From an uncultured Collinsella sp. (GTDB taxonomy: Bacteria; Actinomycetota; Coriobacteriia; Coriobacteriales; Coriobacteriaceae), in contig CAUEPS010000011.1 of the NCBI GenBank assembly GCA_959019775.1, positions 4,085 to 68,084 of the forward strand: a stretch of 64,000 nt of DNA, read 5' to 3'. Position numbers and translations under genes: made by a program. Shown here piece by piece: positions 25,885 to 34,777 of the stretch (position 1 is the first letter of the stretch; every line of letters starts with the position of its first letter). Below the pieces are notes generated by a model. It was not told the origin of the DNA. It was given only the letters and a program-made list of their open reading frames with translations, and searched no databases.

Positions 25885-26480
25885 GCCTGGAAGGTGTCGC
25901 GGTCGGGGGCGAAGGACTGCATGGCCGCGATAGTGCGGTCGAAGAGCTCGGGAAGCTCCCAGCCCAGCATCTCGGCGCCCTGCGAAATCACGTCGCGTGA
26001 GCAGCCGGCGGCAAAGCGCTTGTCCTTGAACTTCTTCTTGAGCGACTTGGTCGTAAAGTCCATGACGCTCTTGCTCGGGCGCATGATCACGGCAGCACCG
26101 ATCAGGCCGGTGAGCTCGTCGCAGGCAAACAGGATCTTCTCCATCTGCAGCTCGGGCTTGGGCAGCGAAGAGTTGAAATCGGACGTGTGCGTCTGGATGG
26201 CGCGGATAAGCTCAGGAGTCGCACCCTCACCCTCGAGAATCTCGGCGGCATAGATGGTGTGATTCATGGGGTCATCCTCATGCTCCTCCCAATCCAGGTC
26301 ATGCAGCAGGCCGACAATGCCCCAAAACTCTTCGTTTTCGGGGTCGAACTCGCGCGCAAAGTAGCGCATGGTGCCCTCGACGGTCTCGCCGTGCGTGATA
26401 TGGAACGGGTCCTTGTTGTGCTCGTTGAGCAGTTCGAACGCACGGTCGCGGGTGATTCCGGCGGAAAGCGTCTGGGACAT
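25881..26480 (-). CDS. HD-domain phosphohydrolase
   Basis: This 199-residue protein carries the HD metal site as HGETVEG early on and LLHDLDWEEH in the middle, plus a further histidine in NHTIYAAEIL, fitting the HDIG-type hydrolases. These act on nucleotides or phosphate esters; the substrate is not evident. The ATG at 26480 follows GGAGGTATT and gives a normal family length, whereas the longer frame adds 41 unlike residues. It is followed on the same strand by the family 1 palindrome and has no close operon partner. Confidence 0.82.
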   Translation of the reverse strand: MSQTLSAGITRDRAFELLNEHNKDPFHITHGETVEGTMRYFAREFDPENEEFWGIVGLLHDLDWEEHEDDPMNHTIYAAEILEGEGATPELIRAIQTHTSDFNSSLPKPELQMEKILFACDELTGLIGAAVIMRPSKSVMDFTTKSLKKKFKDKRFAAGCSRDVISQGAEMLGWELPELFDRTIAAMQSFAPDRDTFQA

Positions 26481-26608
26481 GGCAATACCTCCAGGTGAGT
26501 CGGTGCTAGGACACGGTGTCACTATCGTATATCGCCGCGGCTCAAGCCGAAAGGCAGAAAAGGCATGCGGAGAAAAAAGCCGGGCGAACGTGTCGCCCGG
26601 CAAAACCG

Positions 26609-26654
26609 CAGATAAAACCTGCCAAAATAAACCTGTCCCTTTTTGGTAGGTTTA
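26609..26654 (-). repeat. AACCTGCC palindrome (family 1), third copy at the proA stop codon
   Basis: It shares GATAAAACCTGCCAAAATA and AAACCTGTCCC with the copy at 25835 in the same orientation. The TAA stop of proA lies at its end. Confidence 0.85.
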
Positions 26655-27938
26655 GGGGCGGACCTGGCCGGTGCCGCGGAGCTTGTATTTGTAGGTGGTG
26701 AGGGCCTCGGCGGCAAAGGGGCCGCGGGCGTGGAGCTTTTGGGTCGAGATACCGATCTCGGCACCCAGCCCAAACTCGCCGCCGTCAGTGAAGCGCGTGC
26801 TGGCGTTGGCGTACACGGCCGAGGCATCGACTGCATCCAAGAAGCGCTCGCAGGCGTCCGCGTCCTCGGCAACGATGGCTTCGGAGTGCATGGTGCCGTA
26901 GCGGTTGATGTGTGCGATGGCCTCGTCCTCGTTCGCCACGACCTTCACGCTCATCTCGAGTGCCAGGTACTCACGGCCCCAATCCTCCTCAGTCGCGGCA
27001 ACATAGTCGTCGCCCTCGGCAAGCCCAGCGTCAGCGCATGCAACGCACGTGGCCTCGTCGCCGTGAATCAGCACGCCGTGGTCGTGCAACACGGTCACGA
27101 CCGCCGGCAAAAACGTGTCGACCACGGCGCGGTCCACAAGCAGCGACTCGGCAGCATTGCACACGCCCACGCGCTGCGTCTTGGCATTGACGATAATGTT
27201 GAGCGCCTTATCGAAGTCGGCCGACTCGTGCACGTAGATATGGCAGTTGCCCGTGCCTGTCTCGATCACCGGCACAAGCGACTCGCGCACGCAGCGCTGA
27301 ATCAGGCCCGCACCGCCACGCGGAATGAGCACGTCGACGATGCCGCGGAGCTTCATGAGCTCGCCGGTGGCCTCGCGGTCAGTGGACTCGATCATCGAGA
27401 CGGCCTCGCGCGGGAAGCCCTGGGCCTCAAGCGCATCGGCCAGCAGTTCGGCAATCATGGCGCACGAGTGATAGGCCAGCGAACCGCCGCGCAGAATGCA
27501 GGCGTTGCCGGTGCGGATGCAGATACCCGCGGCATCGGCCGTCACGTTGGGGCGCGCCTCGTACACCATGGCGACCAGGCCCAGCGGCACGCTCGCGCGG
27601 GTCAGGTCCACGCCGCTTGCAAGCACGCGGTGGTCGAGCACGCGGCCGACAGGATCGGGCAGCTCGGCGAGCTTCTCCAGGCCGGCGGCCATGCCCTCAA
27701 CGCGCTCGGGCGTCAGCAACAGGCGATCGAGAAGCCCCGCCGAGGTCCCCGTATCGCGCGCGGCGGACATATCGAGCTCGTTGGCGGCGACGATGGAGTC
27801 GACACCTTCGCGCAGCGCCGCGGCCATGGCGCGCACGGCCTCCTGGCGCTGCTCGTCGCTCGCCGTGGCAAGCGAGGCCGAAGCGGCCTTGGCGGCAACG
27901 GCAAGATCGTGGACATACGTGGCTATATCGACCGACAT
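26652..27938 (-). CDS. proA: Gamma-glutamyl phosphate reductase
   Basis: ProA, 428 residues, reduces gamma-glutamyl phosphate to the semialdehyde with NADPH, the second step of proline synthesis. The aldehyde-dehydrogenase-fold cysteine is in RVGVCNAAESLLVD, and IPRGGAGLIQRC belongs to the conserved core. The length is normal. The ATG at 27938 follows GAGAAAGGGC. Its partner proB lies 1.8 kb upstream on the same strand, but a peptidase gene on the opposite strand separates them, so they cannot share a simple transcript. Confidence 0.96.
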   Translation of the reverse strand: MSVDIATYVHDLAVAAKAASASLATASDEQRQEAVRAMAAALREGVDSIVAANELDMSAARDTGTSAGLLDRLLLTPERVEGMAAGLEKLAELPDPVGRVLDHRVLASGVDLTRASVPLGLVAMVYEARPNVTADAAGICIRTGNACILRGGSLAYHSCAMIAELLADALEAQGFPREAVSMIESTDREATGELMKLRGIVDVLIPRGGAGLIQRCVRESLVPVIETGTGNCHIYVHESADFDKALNIIVNAKTQRVGVCNAAESLLVDRAVVDTFLPAVVTVLHDHGVLIHGDEATCVACADAGLAEGDDYVAATEEDWGREYLALEMSVKVVANEDEAIAHINRYGTMHSEAIVAEDADACERFLDAVDASAVYANASTRFTDGGEFGLGAEIGISTQKLHARGPFAAEALTTYKYKLRGTGQVRP

Positions 27939-28051
27939 GGGCGGCCCTTTCTCTTAGTAGTTTGCCCACCATGGTAGCCGATTTGCGCATGGCCTCGCCC
28001 GCGGCGGTAGAATTGGTCAACCCGAAACACCGCAACGAACGGAAGACTCAC

Positions 28052-29470
28052 ATGGCCCTCATCACTTCGTACCACGTCCCCGGCCTTTACGTCGAGGACC
28101 ACAGCATCGACGTCCCCCTTGACTGGCGCGGCCTGGAGCCGATGCTCCTGGCCGTCGGCAGCACCATGCGCCGCGGCGCTATGCCGGCACCCATCGCCGG
28201 CGCGCCCGAGAGCATCAAGCTCTTCTACCGCGTGGTTTGCGCGCCCGACCGCATCAACGACGATCTGCCACTGCTCCTGTTTTTGCAGGGCGGCCCCGGC
28301 GGCGAGAGCCCGCGTCCGCTGTCGCCCACAAGCGACGGCTGGATCGAGGAAGCCGTCAAGCACTTCCGCGTGGTCCTTCCCGACCAGCGCGGCACCGGGC
28401 GCAGCAGCTGTGTAGACGGGCGCACGATCAAGGCACTGGGTGATCGCGCGACGGCGGCCGGCTCCGATGCCACACGCTCGCAGGCGGACTTCCTCAAGCG
28501 CCACCTCGCCAGCTCCATCGTGCGCGATTTTGAGTACCTGCGCCTGGTGGGCTTTGGCGGCAAGCCGTGGATCACGCTCGGCCAAAGCTACGGCGGCTTT
28601 TTGACGTTGAGCTATCTATCGCTCTTCCCCGAGGGCGTGGCGGCGAGCTTTACCTGTGGTGGCATCCCCCACGTCCCGGCGAGCGCCAGCGAGGTCTACG
28701 CGCACACCTTCCAGCGCATGGCGGCCAAGACTCAGCAGTATTACGACCGCTACCCCGCCGACGTTGAGCGGGTGGCGGCCCTGGCCGATGCTATCGAAGA
28801 GCAAAAGCCCGTGCTACCCGACGGCTCGCCGATGACGGTCGAGCGCCTTCAGCTCATGGGCAGCGACTTTGGCATGAAGCCGAGCTTTGAGCGCATGCAC
28901 TGGATTATCGACCATGCGTTTGTTGATGGCGACGGCACGCTGAGCTGCGGTGCCTCAGTATCCGATAGCTTTTTGATGCGCGCTTTCGAGCGCACCAACA
29001 CGCGCACGAATCCTCTGTACTGGACGCTGCAAGAGTTCATCTACGCCGATGGAGACACCATGCCCATTCGCTGGGCCGCGGCAGAGGAAAAGGCACACCG
29101 CGCCGAGTTCGACACGCTCGCGCGCCCGCTCATGTTTACCGGCGAGGCCATGTTCCCGTGGATGTTTGAGCAGATGCCCGAACTTAAGCCCTTCAAGCCC
29201 GCGATGGACCTGCTGATGGAAGACACAAGCTGGGACAAGATCTACGACCCGCAGCGTTTGGCATGCAACGAGGTGCCACTCCAGGCCGCGGTGTATTTCG
29301 ACGACATGTACGTCGATTCGGGTATGCAGCTCGACACGCTCAGCCGCGTGGGCAACTCGCACGCCTGGGTGACCAACGAGTTCGAGCACGACGGCCTGCA
29401 CGGCAGCGTGGTATTCAAGCACCTCTTCGACGAAGCCCTCAACCGAGGAGACCTGCGCCGAATCTTCTAG
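28052..29470 (+). CDS. Proline iminopeptidase-like alpha/beta hydrolase (S33)
   Basis: This 472-residue alpha/beta hydrolase has the S33 features: the oxyanion loop GGPGG at residues 80-84, DQRGTGRSS at 111-119, the nucleophile S179 in GQSYGG, and a late histidine in the NSHAW or HDGLH region. S33 peptidases free N-terminal proline from peptides. The ATG at 28052 is preceded by a weak site (CGGAAGACT), and no better start exists. It lies between proA and proB, facing the other way, which fits a proline-supply theme. Its stop abuts a GGGAC-type repeat. Confidence 0.85.
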   Translation: MALITSYHVPGLYVEDHSIDVPLDWRGLEPMLLAVGSTMRRGAMPAPIAGAPESIKLFYRVVCAPDRINDDLPLLLFLQGGPGGESPRPLSPTSDGWIEEAVKHFRVVLPDQRGTGRSSCVDGRTIKALGDRATAAGSDATRSQADFLKRHLASSIVRDFEYLRLVGFGGKPWITLGQSYGGFLTLSYLSLFPEGVAASFTCGGIPHVPASASEVYAHTFQRMAAKTQQYYDRYPADVERVAALADAIEEQKPVLPDGSPMTVERLQLMGSDFGMKPSFERMHWIIDHAFVDGDGTLSCGASVSDSFLMRAFERTNTRTNPLYWTLQEFIYADGDTMPIRWAAAEEKAHRAEFDTLARPLMFTGEAMFPWMFEQMPELKPFKPAMDLLMEDTSWDKIYDPQRLACNEVPLQAAVYFDDMYVDSGMQLDTLSRVGNSHAWVTNEFEHDGLHGSVVFKHLFDEALNRGDLRRIF

Positions 29471-29530
29471 CAAAGGAGTGTCCCCACCTGCCGGCACAAT
29501 AGGAACGTCCCCAAGTGCCGGCAGTGGGAC
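29468..29530. repeat. GTGTCCCC/GTGCCGGCA palindrome (family 3), copy 1
   Basis: AAGGAGTGTCCCCA, TGCCGGCAC and AAGTGCCGGCA recur in the same order at 42330-42410. It begins at the stop codon of the S33 hydrolase. Confidence 0.75.
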
Positions 29531-29544
29531 CCCGCCGCCTCAAC

Positions 29545-29613
29545 AAGTTGCGGTGAAATGGGGACTGTTAAAGGATTTAAAGCCGCCAAACCATCCCTAT
29601 TTCACCGCAACTT
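29545..29613. repeat. AAGTTGCGGTGAAAT palindrome (family 4), copy 1
   Basis: AAGTTGCGGTGAAAT and ATTTCACCGCAACTT are perfect inverted 15-mers around GGGGACTG. It recurs at 48842-48911. The rest of the S33-to-proB gap has no gene. Confidence 0.8.
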
Positions 29614-29732
29614 ACGATATGCCGGCGTTACGGCCACCGCAGGTAGAAGGCGGAAAGCGAAAACGCCCCTAAGCGAGTGGCTTTAAATCGTGGGTCGAAC
29701 AAAAGAAGCGAGCGGCGCGCAGCGTCGACCCG

Positions 29733-30860
29733 TTAGGCGAAGACGATTAGGTTATCCCTGTGTATCGCCGGCTTATCGGCCAGGTTAGCGAGCAGGCGGT
29801 TGCTGGCAATCTGGTCCTGGCGGCGACCGGCTGCAAGCTCCAGCACGTCCGAATCGGCTTCGGCGATACCGCGGGCGACAACCATACCGCTCGGATCACA
29901 CACATCGAGAACATCGCCCTCGGCAAAATCTCCATCGACCTGGCGAATACCCACCGCGAGCAAGGACGAGCCACGGCTGACCAGCGCCTTCGCGGCTCCG
30001 TCGTCAACCGTTACCGAGCCATGCGCCTTGTCGCCCAGTGCGATCCACAGCTTACGGGGCGCAATGTCCAGGCGCTCCGCCGGCGGGTCGAACAGCGTGC
30101 CCACGCTCTCGCCACGGGCCAGGCGCACGAGCGCATCGGGCTCCTCGCCCGAGCAAATCACGCTCTGAATGCCGGCCGTCATCAAAATGCGGCTCGCGCG
30201 AATCTTGGTGATCATGCCGCCGGTGCCCACCGACGTCGAAGAATCTCCCGCCGAGGCGATGATCTTGGCATCGATTTTGCGCACGACCGGGATAAACTCG
30301 GCCGTCGGATCCTCATGCGGATTGGCGGTGTAGAGGCCGTCGATGTCCGAGAGCGTCACGCACAGGTCGGCAGAAACCAGGCAACTCACGAGCGCAGCCA
30401 ACGTGTCGTTGTCGCCGAACTTGATCTCGTCGACGGTGACGGTGTCGTTTTCGTTGACGATCGGCACCACACCCAGTTCCACCAGGCGCAGCAGGGCGTC
30501 GCGCGCGTGCAGGTAGGACGTACGGCGCGCCGTGTCATGGCGCGTGAGCAGCACGAGCGAGGTGAGTAGGTCACGCGCATGGAACTCCTCGTCGTAGGCC
30601 GACGAGATGATGCACTGACCTGCCGAGGCGCAGGCCTGCAGGCTCGGCAGGTCACCGACCGGTTTGCGGTCGAAACCCAGAACGGGATAGCCACAGGCAA
30701 TGGCGCCGGAGCTCACCACGACCAAGCGCCAGCCGAGCTTGCGCAGGGCCGCGGCCTGATCGGCCAGGCCACCGATAAACGCGCGGTTAACCTTACCGTC
30801 GGCACCCACCACCGTGGACGAGCCGATCTTTACCACCATCGTTTTATAAGAAGTCGTCAT
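29733..30860 (-). CDS. proB: Glutamate 5-kinase
   Basis: ProB, 375 residues, phosphorylates glutamate to start proline synthesis and is usually feedback-inhibited by proline. The amino-acid kinase domain has VVKIGSSTV at the start, VNENDTVTVDEIKFGDNDTLAALV in the middle, and the TGGMITKI block. A C-terminal PUA domain (from about residue 280) is present. The ATG at 30860 has a poor ribosome site, and a start at 30839 is a possible alternative. pncB lies upstream on the same strand with about 100 bases between. Confidence 0.95.
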   Translation of the reverse strand: MTTSYKTMVVKIGSSTVVGADGKVNRAFIGGLADQAAALRKLGWRLVVVSSGAIACGYPVLGFDRKPVGDLPSLQACASAGQCIISSAYDEEFHARDLLTSLVLLTRHDTARRTSYLHARDALLRLVELGVVPIVNENDTVTVDEIKFGDNDTLAALVSCLVSADLCVTLSDIDGLYTANPHEDPTAEFIPVVRKIDAKIIASAGDSSTSVGTGGMITKIRASRILMTAGIQSVICSGEEPDALVRLARGESVGTLFDPPAERLDIAPRKLWIALGDKAHGSVTVDDGAAKALVSRGSSLLAVGIRQVDGDFAEGDVLDVCDPSGMVVARGIAEADSDVLELAAGRRQDQIASNRLLANLADKPAIHRDNLIVFA

Positions 30861-30925
30861 ACGTCAAACCAATCGAGTGTTGAGCAGGCGGGCGAGCTGG
30901 AGCAGCCGGGGCACCCGGTGCGGAA

Positions 30926-30970
30926 CGGACGAAAATGATCCGTTTTCCTCCGTCCCCTTCAGATCATTTT
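30926..30970. repeat. AAAATGATC palindrome with CCGTCCCC core (family 5)
   Basis: AAAATGATC and GATCATTTT are inverted around TCCGTTTTCCTCCGTCCCC, which recurs at 21591. The pncB stop codon (TGA) lies inside the right arm. Confidence 0.75.
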
Positions 30971-32469
30971 GCCCAGGGGAAGGCCGAAGCCGCGGCCATG
31001 TTCTTGCGCACGAGCTCGTCGCGCACCTGGGCCAGACCCTGTTCCATACCCACCACGTAGGTCTGCGGATACAGGAAGCGCTTGAAAGCCGCATCCAGAT
31101 GATCGAGTGCCCAAGCACAGCGCTCGCGTGCGTCCTCGATACTCTCGCGCGGGGCTACCGCACTGCCATCGCGCACAATCGGCACCAGCAGCTCGCGATA
31201 CTCAAGCTCGGACACATCGGTCACCAGGGCGGCATCGTTCACGGCCACGAGGGTATTGCCGCGCGCGGCGCCCTCCCCCGCCAGATGATCCTCGTCATAG
31301 ATCATGTCGCAGACCGGGCCGCCAAAGCCGTCGTAATAGCGGCGCACACGCTGCACGCCCGGAATCGTGCGCTTGTAGGGCTGCTCGGAGAGCTTCACCA
31401 CCGGCGTCCACGGGTCCGCATCGCTCGCACGGCGGGCGGAAAGCTTGTACACGCCGCCCAGCGCCGGCTGATCGTAGCAGGTCGCAAGCTTGGTACCCAC
31501 GCCAAAGCTATCGATGGGCGCGCCCTGGTCGAGCAGCGACTGAATCGTGTACTCGTCCAGGTCGTTGGAAACCGAAATCCCCACATAAGGCAGGCCCTCG
31601 GCGTCAAAACGTCCGCGAACATACTTGGACAACTTAGCCAGGTCGCCCGAGTCGATGCGAATGGCCGACAGGCGCTCGCCCGCCGCCTCCATCTCCTTGG
31701 CAACCGTAATGGCATGCTCGCAGCCCTCGCGCACGTCGTAGGTGTCAATGAGCAGCGTGCAATTCTTGGGGCTCGACTTGGCAAAGGCGCGGAAGGCCTC
31801 GAGCTCGGAGTCAAAGCTCATCACCCAGCTGTGCGCGTGTGTGCCAAAGACGGGGATGCCGTAACGGCGCCCTGCAAGCACGTTAGACGTGGACGAGCAG
31901 CCGGCCACATAGCTTGCGCGCGCAACAGCCAAGCCGCCATCGGGACCCTGGGCACGACGCAGGCCGAACTCGGCCACGGGACGGCCGTCCGCCGCCAACA
32001 CCACGCGTGCCGTCTTGGTGGCAACAAGCGTCTGGAAGCCGACGATGTTGAGCAGCGCGGTCTCGAGCAGCTGGCACTCCAGCGCCGGGCCGGTGACGCG
32101 CACCATAGGCTCGCGCGGAAATACGAGCTCGCCCTCGGGCACGGCGTCGATATTCACGTGCGCACGGAAGTTGCGCAGGTAGTCGAGGAAAGCAGGCTTA
32201 AACATCGCGCCGCCGGCAGGAGCCTGGAGCGAAGCTAGATAGTCGATGTCCTCGGGCGTAAAGCGCAGGTTCTCGACAAGCTCGGGCAGCTCGGCGGTGC
32301 CGCACATGACGGCATACGCGCTGCCAAAGGGATGGTCGCGGTAAAACGCCGTAAAACAACCCTGCTCATTGGCCTTGCCGCTCTCCCACAGGCCCTGGGC
32401 CATAGTGAGTTCGTACAGATCGGTGAGCATTGCGATGTCGGTGGGATGCGAGATGTCGGTCAAAGCCAT
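30964..32469 (-). CDS. pncB: Nicotinate phosphoribosyltransferase
   Basis: This 501-residue enzyme joins nicotinate to PRPP for NAD salvage. It opens with TDLYELTMAQG, has the family histidine-containing segment GTHAHSWVMSF, and the IRIDSGDLA and FGVGTKL blocks of the phosphate-binding barrel. The ATG at 32469 follows GAAAGGTCG and gives a normal length. It sits before proB on the same strand, possibly as a loose cluster. The stop codon is within a palindromic repeat. Confidence 0.95.
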   Translation of the reverse strand: MALTDISHPTDIAMLTDLYELTMAQGLWESGKANEQGCFTAFYRDHPFGSAYAVMCGTAELPELVENLRFTPEDIDYLASLQAPAGGAMFKPAFLDYLRNFRAHVNIDAVPEGELVFPREPMVRVTGPALECQLLETALLNIVGFQTLVATKTARVVLAADGRPVAEFGLRRAQGPDGGLAVARASYVAGCSSTSNVLAGRRYGIPVFGTHAHSWVMSFDSELEAFRAFAKSSPKNCTLLIDTYDVREGCEHAITVAKEMEAAGERLSAIRIDSGDLAKLSKYVRGRFDAEGLPYVGISVSNDLDEYTIQSLLDQGAPIDSFGVGTKLATCYDQPALGGVYKLSARRASDADPWTPVVKLSEQPYKRTIPGVQRVRRYYDGFGGPVCDMIYDEDHLAGEGAARGNTLVAVNDAALVTDVSELEYRELLVPIVRDGSAVAPRESIEDARERCAWALDHLDAAFKRFLYPQTYVVGMEQGLAQVRDELVRKNMAAASAFPWAK

Positions 32470-32551
32470 GGGGCGACCTTTCGGATGTGTTGTGCAGAGG
32501 TTGAGGGTTGGGCGAGGCGGACGTACGGGCATGGAGCCCGGCGTGAACAGG

Positions 32552-33016
32552 TTAGTGCAGGCCCATGCTGCCCGTGATCGTGTAGACCATAAAGACGATA
32601 AACGCGATGAGGGCGAGCACGATGATGATTTTTTGAGCCGGAGCCATGCCGGGGATCTCGTTCTCGCCCGTAGGCTCCTTGGAGGTGACCATGCGCTGGG
32701 CAAAGGTCATCTCGTCACGGCTCGGTTTGGGCTCGACGGGCTTGGGACGAGCGGCCTTTTTAGGCTGAGGTTTGGGTGCGGTGGGTGCGGGCTTCGCAGC
32801 GGCAGGCTTGGGTGCAGGCGCGGGCTTGGGCGCGGGCGCGGGCGCAACCTTCGCAGCGGCCTCCTCGGCCTTCTCGCGCTCGGCACGCAGGGCGGCCAGC
32901 TCCTCACGCTCGCGGCGCGCCTCTTCCTGGGCCTCGCGACGAGCCTTCTCGGCGCGGAGCTCTTCCAACTCGGCGCGCTCCTCGGCAGACAGTGGTTGGG
33001 ACTCAAGCTCGGCCAT
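32552..33016 (-). CDS. Small tail-anchored protein of unknown function
   Basis: I do not recognise this 154-residue protein. The first 50 residues are a charged helix rich in Glu, Arg and Ala, likely a coiled coil. A Pro/Ala/Lys linker (residues 57-98) follows, then one membrane segment near the C-terminus (KIIIVLALIAFIVFMVYTI). The layout suggests a cytosolic coiled coil held at the membrane. The ATG at 33016 follows GAAAGGGC. It lies 82 bases before pncB and just after tRNA-Ala. Confidence 0.7.
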   Translation of the reverse strand: MAELESQPLSAEERAELEELRAEKARREAQEEARREREELAALRAEREKAEEAAAKVAPAPAPKPAPAPKPAAAKPAPTAPKPQPKKAARPKPVEPKPSRDEMTFAQRMVTSKEPTGENEIPGMAPAQKIIIVLALIAFIVFMVYTITGSMGLH

Positions 33017-33036
33017 GGTATTGCCCTTTCTTTTTA

Positions 33037-33068
33037 AAAAAAGCCGCCGACACAATGTCAGCGGCTTA
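33037..33068 (-). terminator. Terminator of tRNA-Ala
   Basis: On the minus strand AAGCCGCTGACA pairs with TGTCGGCGGCTT around TTG and ends in TTTTTTT, 13 bases beyond the tRNA. Confidence 0.88.
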
Positions 33069-33081
33069 TCAAATCCAAGGG

Positions 33082-33154
33082 TGGAGACGAAGGGAGTCGA
33101 ACCCTCGGCCTCTGCCATGCGACGGCAGCGCTCTCCCAACTGAGCTACGTCCCC
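33082..33154 (-). tRNA. tRNA-Ala(CGC)
   Basis: The 73-nt gene begins GGGGACG and ends CGTCTCCA. The anticodon loop GTCGCAT gives CGC. The G3-U70 wobble pair that marks alanine tRNAs is present. CCA is not fully encoded: ACC is followed by C. Confidence 0.93.
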
Positions 33155-33206
33155 AGGACAAGTTGATATTTTACCTACGGCTCGCCAACTGTCAACGCCC
33201 AATAAC

Positions 33207-33275
33207 CAGTCTTTTTGGGACGGGGCTGTTTTGACTACTTTCGGATGCCGGCTCGGCCCCGTCCCAAAAAGACTA
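33207..33275. repeat. AGTCTTTTTGGGACGGGGC palindrome (family 6)
   Basis: AGTCTTTTTGGGACGGGGC and its inverted copy form arms of about 19 bp around a 30-bp centre. A related CGTCCCAGATTAG string covers the radical SAM stop codon at 33297. Similar CGTCCCAAATTAGCTAC strings occur near 46030 and 49530. Confidence 0.8.
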
Positions 33276-33296
33276 CTCAAAGAGCCTCGTCCCAGA

Positions 33297-34241
33297 TTAG
33301 CTGGTTTGAGCACTAGTAAGAACACCGGTGGTGTCGAACGCCGGGGTAAAGCTCTCGTCTGCCGCTCCACCTTCTTGCCAGAACATCGTCGTAAAGCCCA
33401 GGTCGTCGGCATGGTCGAGCACCTGCTCGTACTCCTCGCGCGTCACGGCGCGTGCCAGGTCGCCGCCCTGCTCGCGCATGAGCGCATTGGGCGTGTACTG
33501 GTTCATGACCGAGATCGGCACATCGCCCACCGTCTGCCACACCAGGTCCAGCACACGGCACGAATCGTCTGCATGACCCGGCAGCACCAGATGACGCACG
33601 ATCATGCCGCGCTTCATGAGCCCGTCCTCGTCCACCAGCTCTCCCCCGCGGCGCTCGGCCTCGCGCGCCATCTGTGCCAGACCCGACACGGCCACGCGCG
33701 GGTAGTCCTTAATATGGGAGAGCGACTGTGCAAGCGCCGCATCGGCATATTTAAAGTCGGTAAGCCACACGTCGACCAAATCGCCGAGCGCAGCCACGGC
33801 ACTCGCCCGCTCATAGCCGCTCGTGTTGTAGACGATCGGGACGTCCAGCCCGCGCTCCCGCGCTGCGGCAATCGCGGCCGGCAGCAGGTGAGCATAATGC
33901 GTCGCAGTCACCAGGTTAATGTTGTTGGCGCCCTGGTCCTGCAGCTCCAGCATAATCTCGACCAAGCGCTCGGGCGAAATCTCAAGACCGAAATTGCCCG
34001 TCGAGATCTCGTGGTTTTGGCAGTAGACGCATTTGAGCGAACAGCCGCTAAAGAAAATCGTGCCCGAGCCGGCCTCGCCCGAAATGGGCGGCTCCTCCCA
34101 CATATGGAGCGCCGCGCGGGCGACCTTAAGCGTGTCGTCGGCGCCGCACACGCCACGCGCGCCCTCGTCGCGTGCCGCGCCGCAACGGCGTGGACACAAA
34201 TGGCAGGCGGGCGAAAAAAGTTCGGTCAACGACGTCGGCAT
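33297..34241 (-). CDS. Radical SAM protein, PflA-like (COG1313 type)
   Basis: This 314-residue radical SAM protein carries the cluster motif C67-x3-C71-x2-C74 (CSLKCVYC). A cysteine-rich N-terminus (C13, C16, C20, C32) may hold a second cluster or zinc. The pattern FSGCSLKCVYCQNHEIS matches the group related to pyruvate formate-lyase activating enzymes. Its substrate is not known, and no pfl gene is adjacent. I chose the ATG at 34241 because the GGAG site is 9 bases before it and too close to the earlier ATG. The stop lies in a GGGAC-type repeat. Confidence 0.82.
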   Translation of the reverse strand: MPTSLTELFSPACHLCPRRCGAARDEGARGVCGADDTLKVARAALHMWEEPPISGEAGSGTIFFSGCSLKCVYCQNHEISTGNFGLEISPERLVEIMLELQDQGANNINLVTATHYAHLLPAAIAAARERGLDVPIVYNTSGYERASAVAALGDLVDVWLTDFKYADAALAQSLSHIKDYPRVAVSGLAQMAREAERRGGELVDEDGLMKRGMIVRHLVLPGHADDSCRVLDLVWQTVGDVPISVMNQYTPNALMREQGGDLARAVTREEYEQVLDHADDLGFTTMFWQEGGAADESFTPAFDTTGVLTSAQTS

Positions 34242-34391
34242 AAAAACATGCTCCAAAACAACGATTCAGCAGCTCAAACGTAAAGCCCCGGACAGCACAG
34301 ACGGTTCCAAGCCCAAGGCGCCGTAATCGTCCGACACGATTTTTGTAATGTCAAGACTGGAATCAACAAAGTGCCGCTTTATGATGTAGAT

Positions 34392-34536
34392 ATTCCGCCC
34401 CCCGCGGAGCAACTGGGTGAACCGTCGCGTTTATTTAGGGAGCCCACACAGTCGTACTTAGTACAGGTATCCTTCGTTGTTAAGGACGCTGGAACAGTCG
34501 ATGAGGGCACCCACCTGTTTTAGGTGGGTTCATTTT
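34392..34536 (+). ncRNA. Candidate small RNA, possibly 6S-like
   Basis: The 145 bases lack an open frame but have a transcript-like layout. A good -10 box TATGAT (34380-34385) with a weak CTGGAA -35 box lies upstream. The body contains local hairpins, such as TCCTT-CGTTGTT-AAGGA. A terminator follows with stem ACCCACCT/AGGTGGGT (34509-34529) and TTTT. The GGGCACCC end and the size bring 6S RNA to mind, but I cannot show the 6S central bubble, so the class is unproven. The rest of 34242-34777 holds no gene. Confidence 0.4.
34509..34536 (+). terminator. Terminator of the candidate small RNA
   Basis: An eight-pair stem with loop GTTTT is followed by TCATTTT. Confidence 0.75.
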
Positions 34537-34700
34537 CGTAACGTGGGGGGTGGTTTTCTTTTGCCGATTTTGCCAAAAATTGCCATCGCAGATTCCGTAT
34601 GACACCCAACGGCACTCGGCAGAACCCCCGCCAACATCCCAATATCTGGTAAGCGCGTGATAATCGCCCCGTGCAATTCCTCACACCCTCCTTGGTCGAG

Positions 34701-34706
34701 TATGAT
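34701..34706 (+). promoter_or_regulatory. -10 element before the WecA/TagO-like gene
   Basis: TATGAT lies 72 bases before the chosen ATG. The -35 region is not clear. Confidence 0.35.
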
Positions 34707-34777
34707 GGGTCAGCTATGCCCTTTTGCGCGTAGCGTCCTTTGACCTTTTCCTTCGACGCTTGGCGGTTTATCGATTC

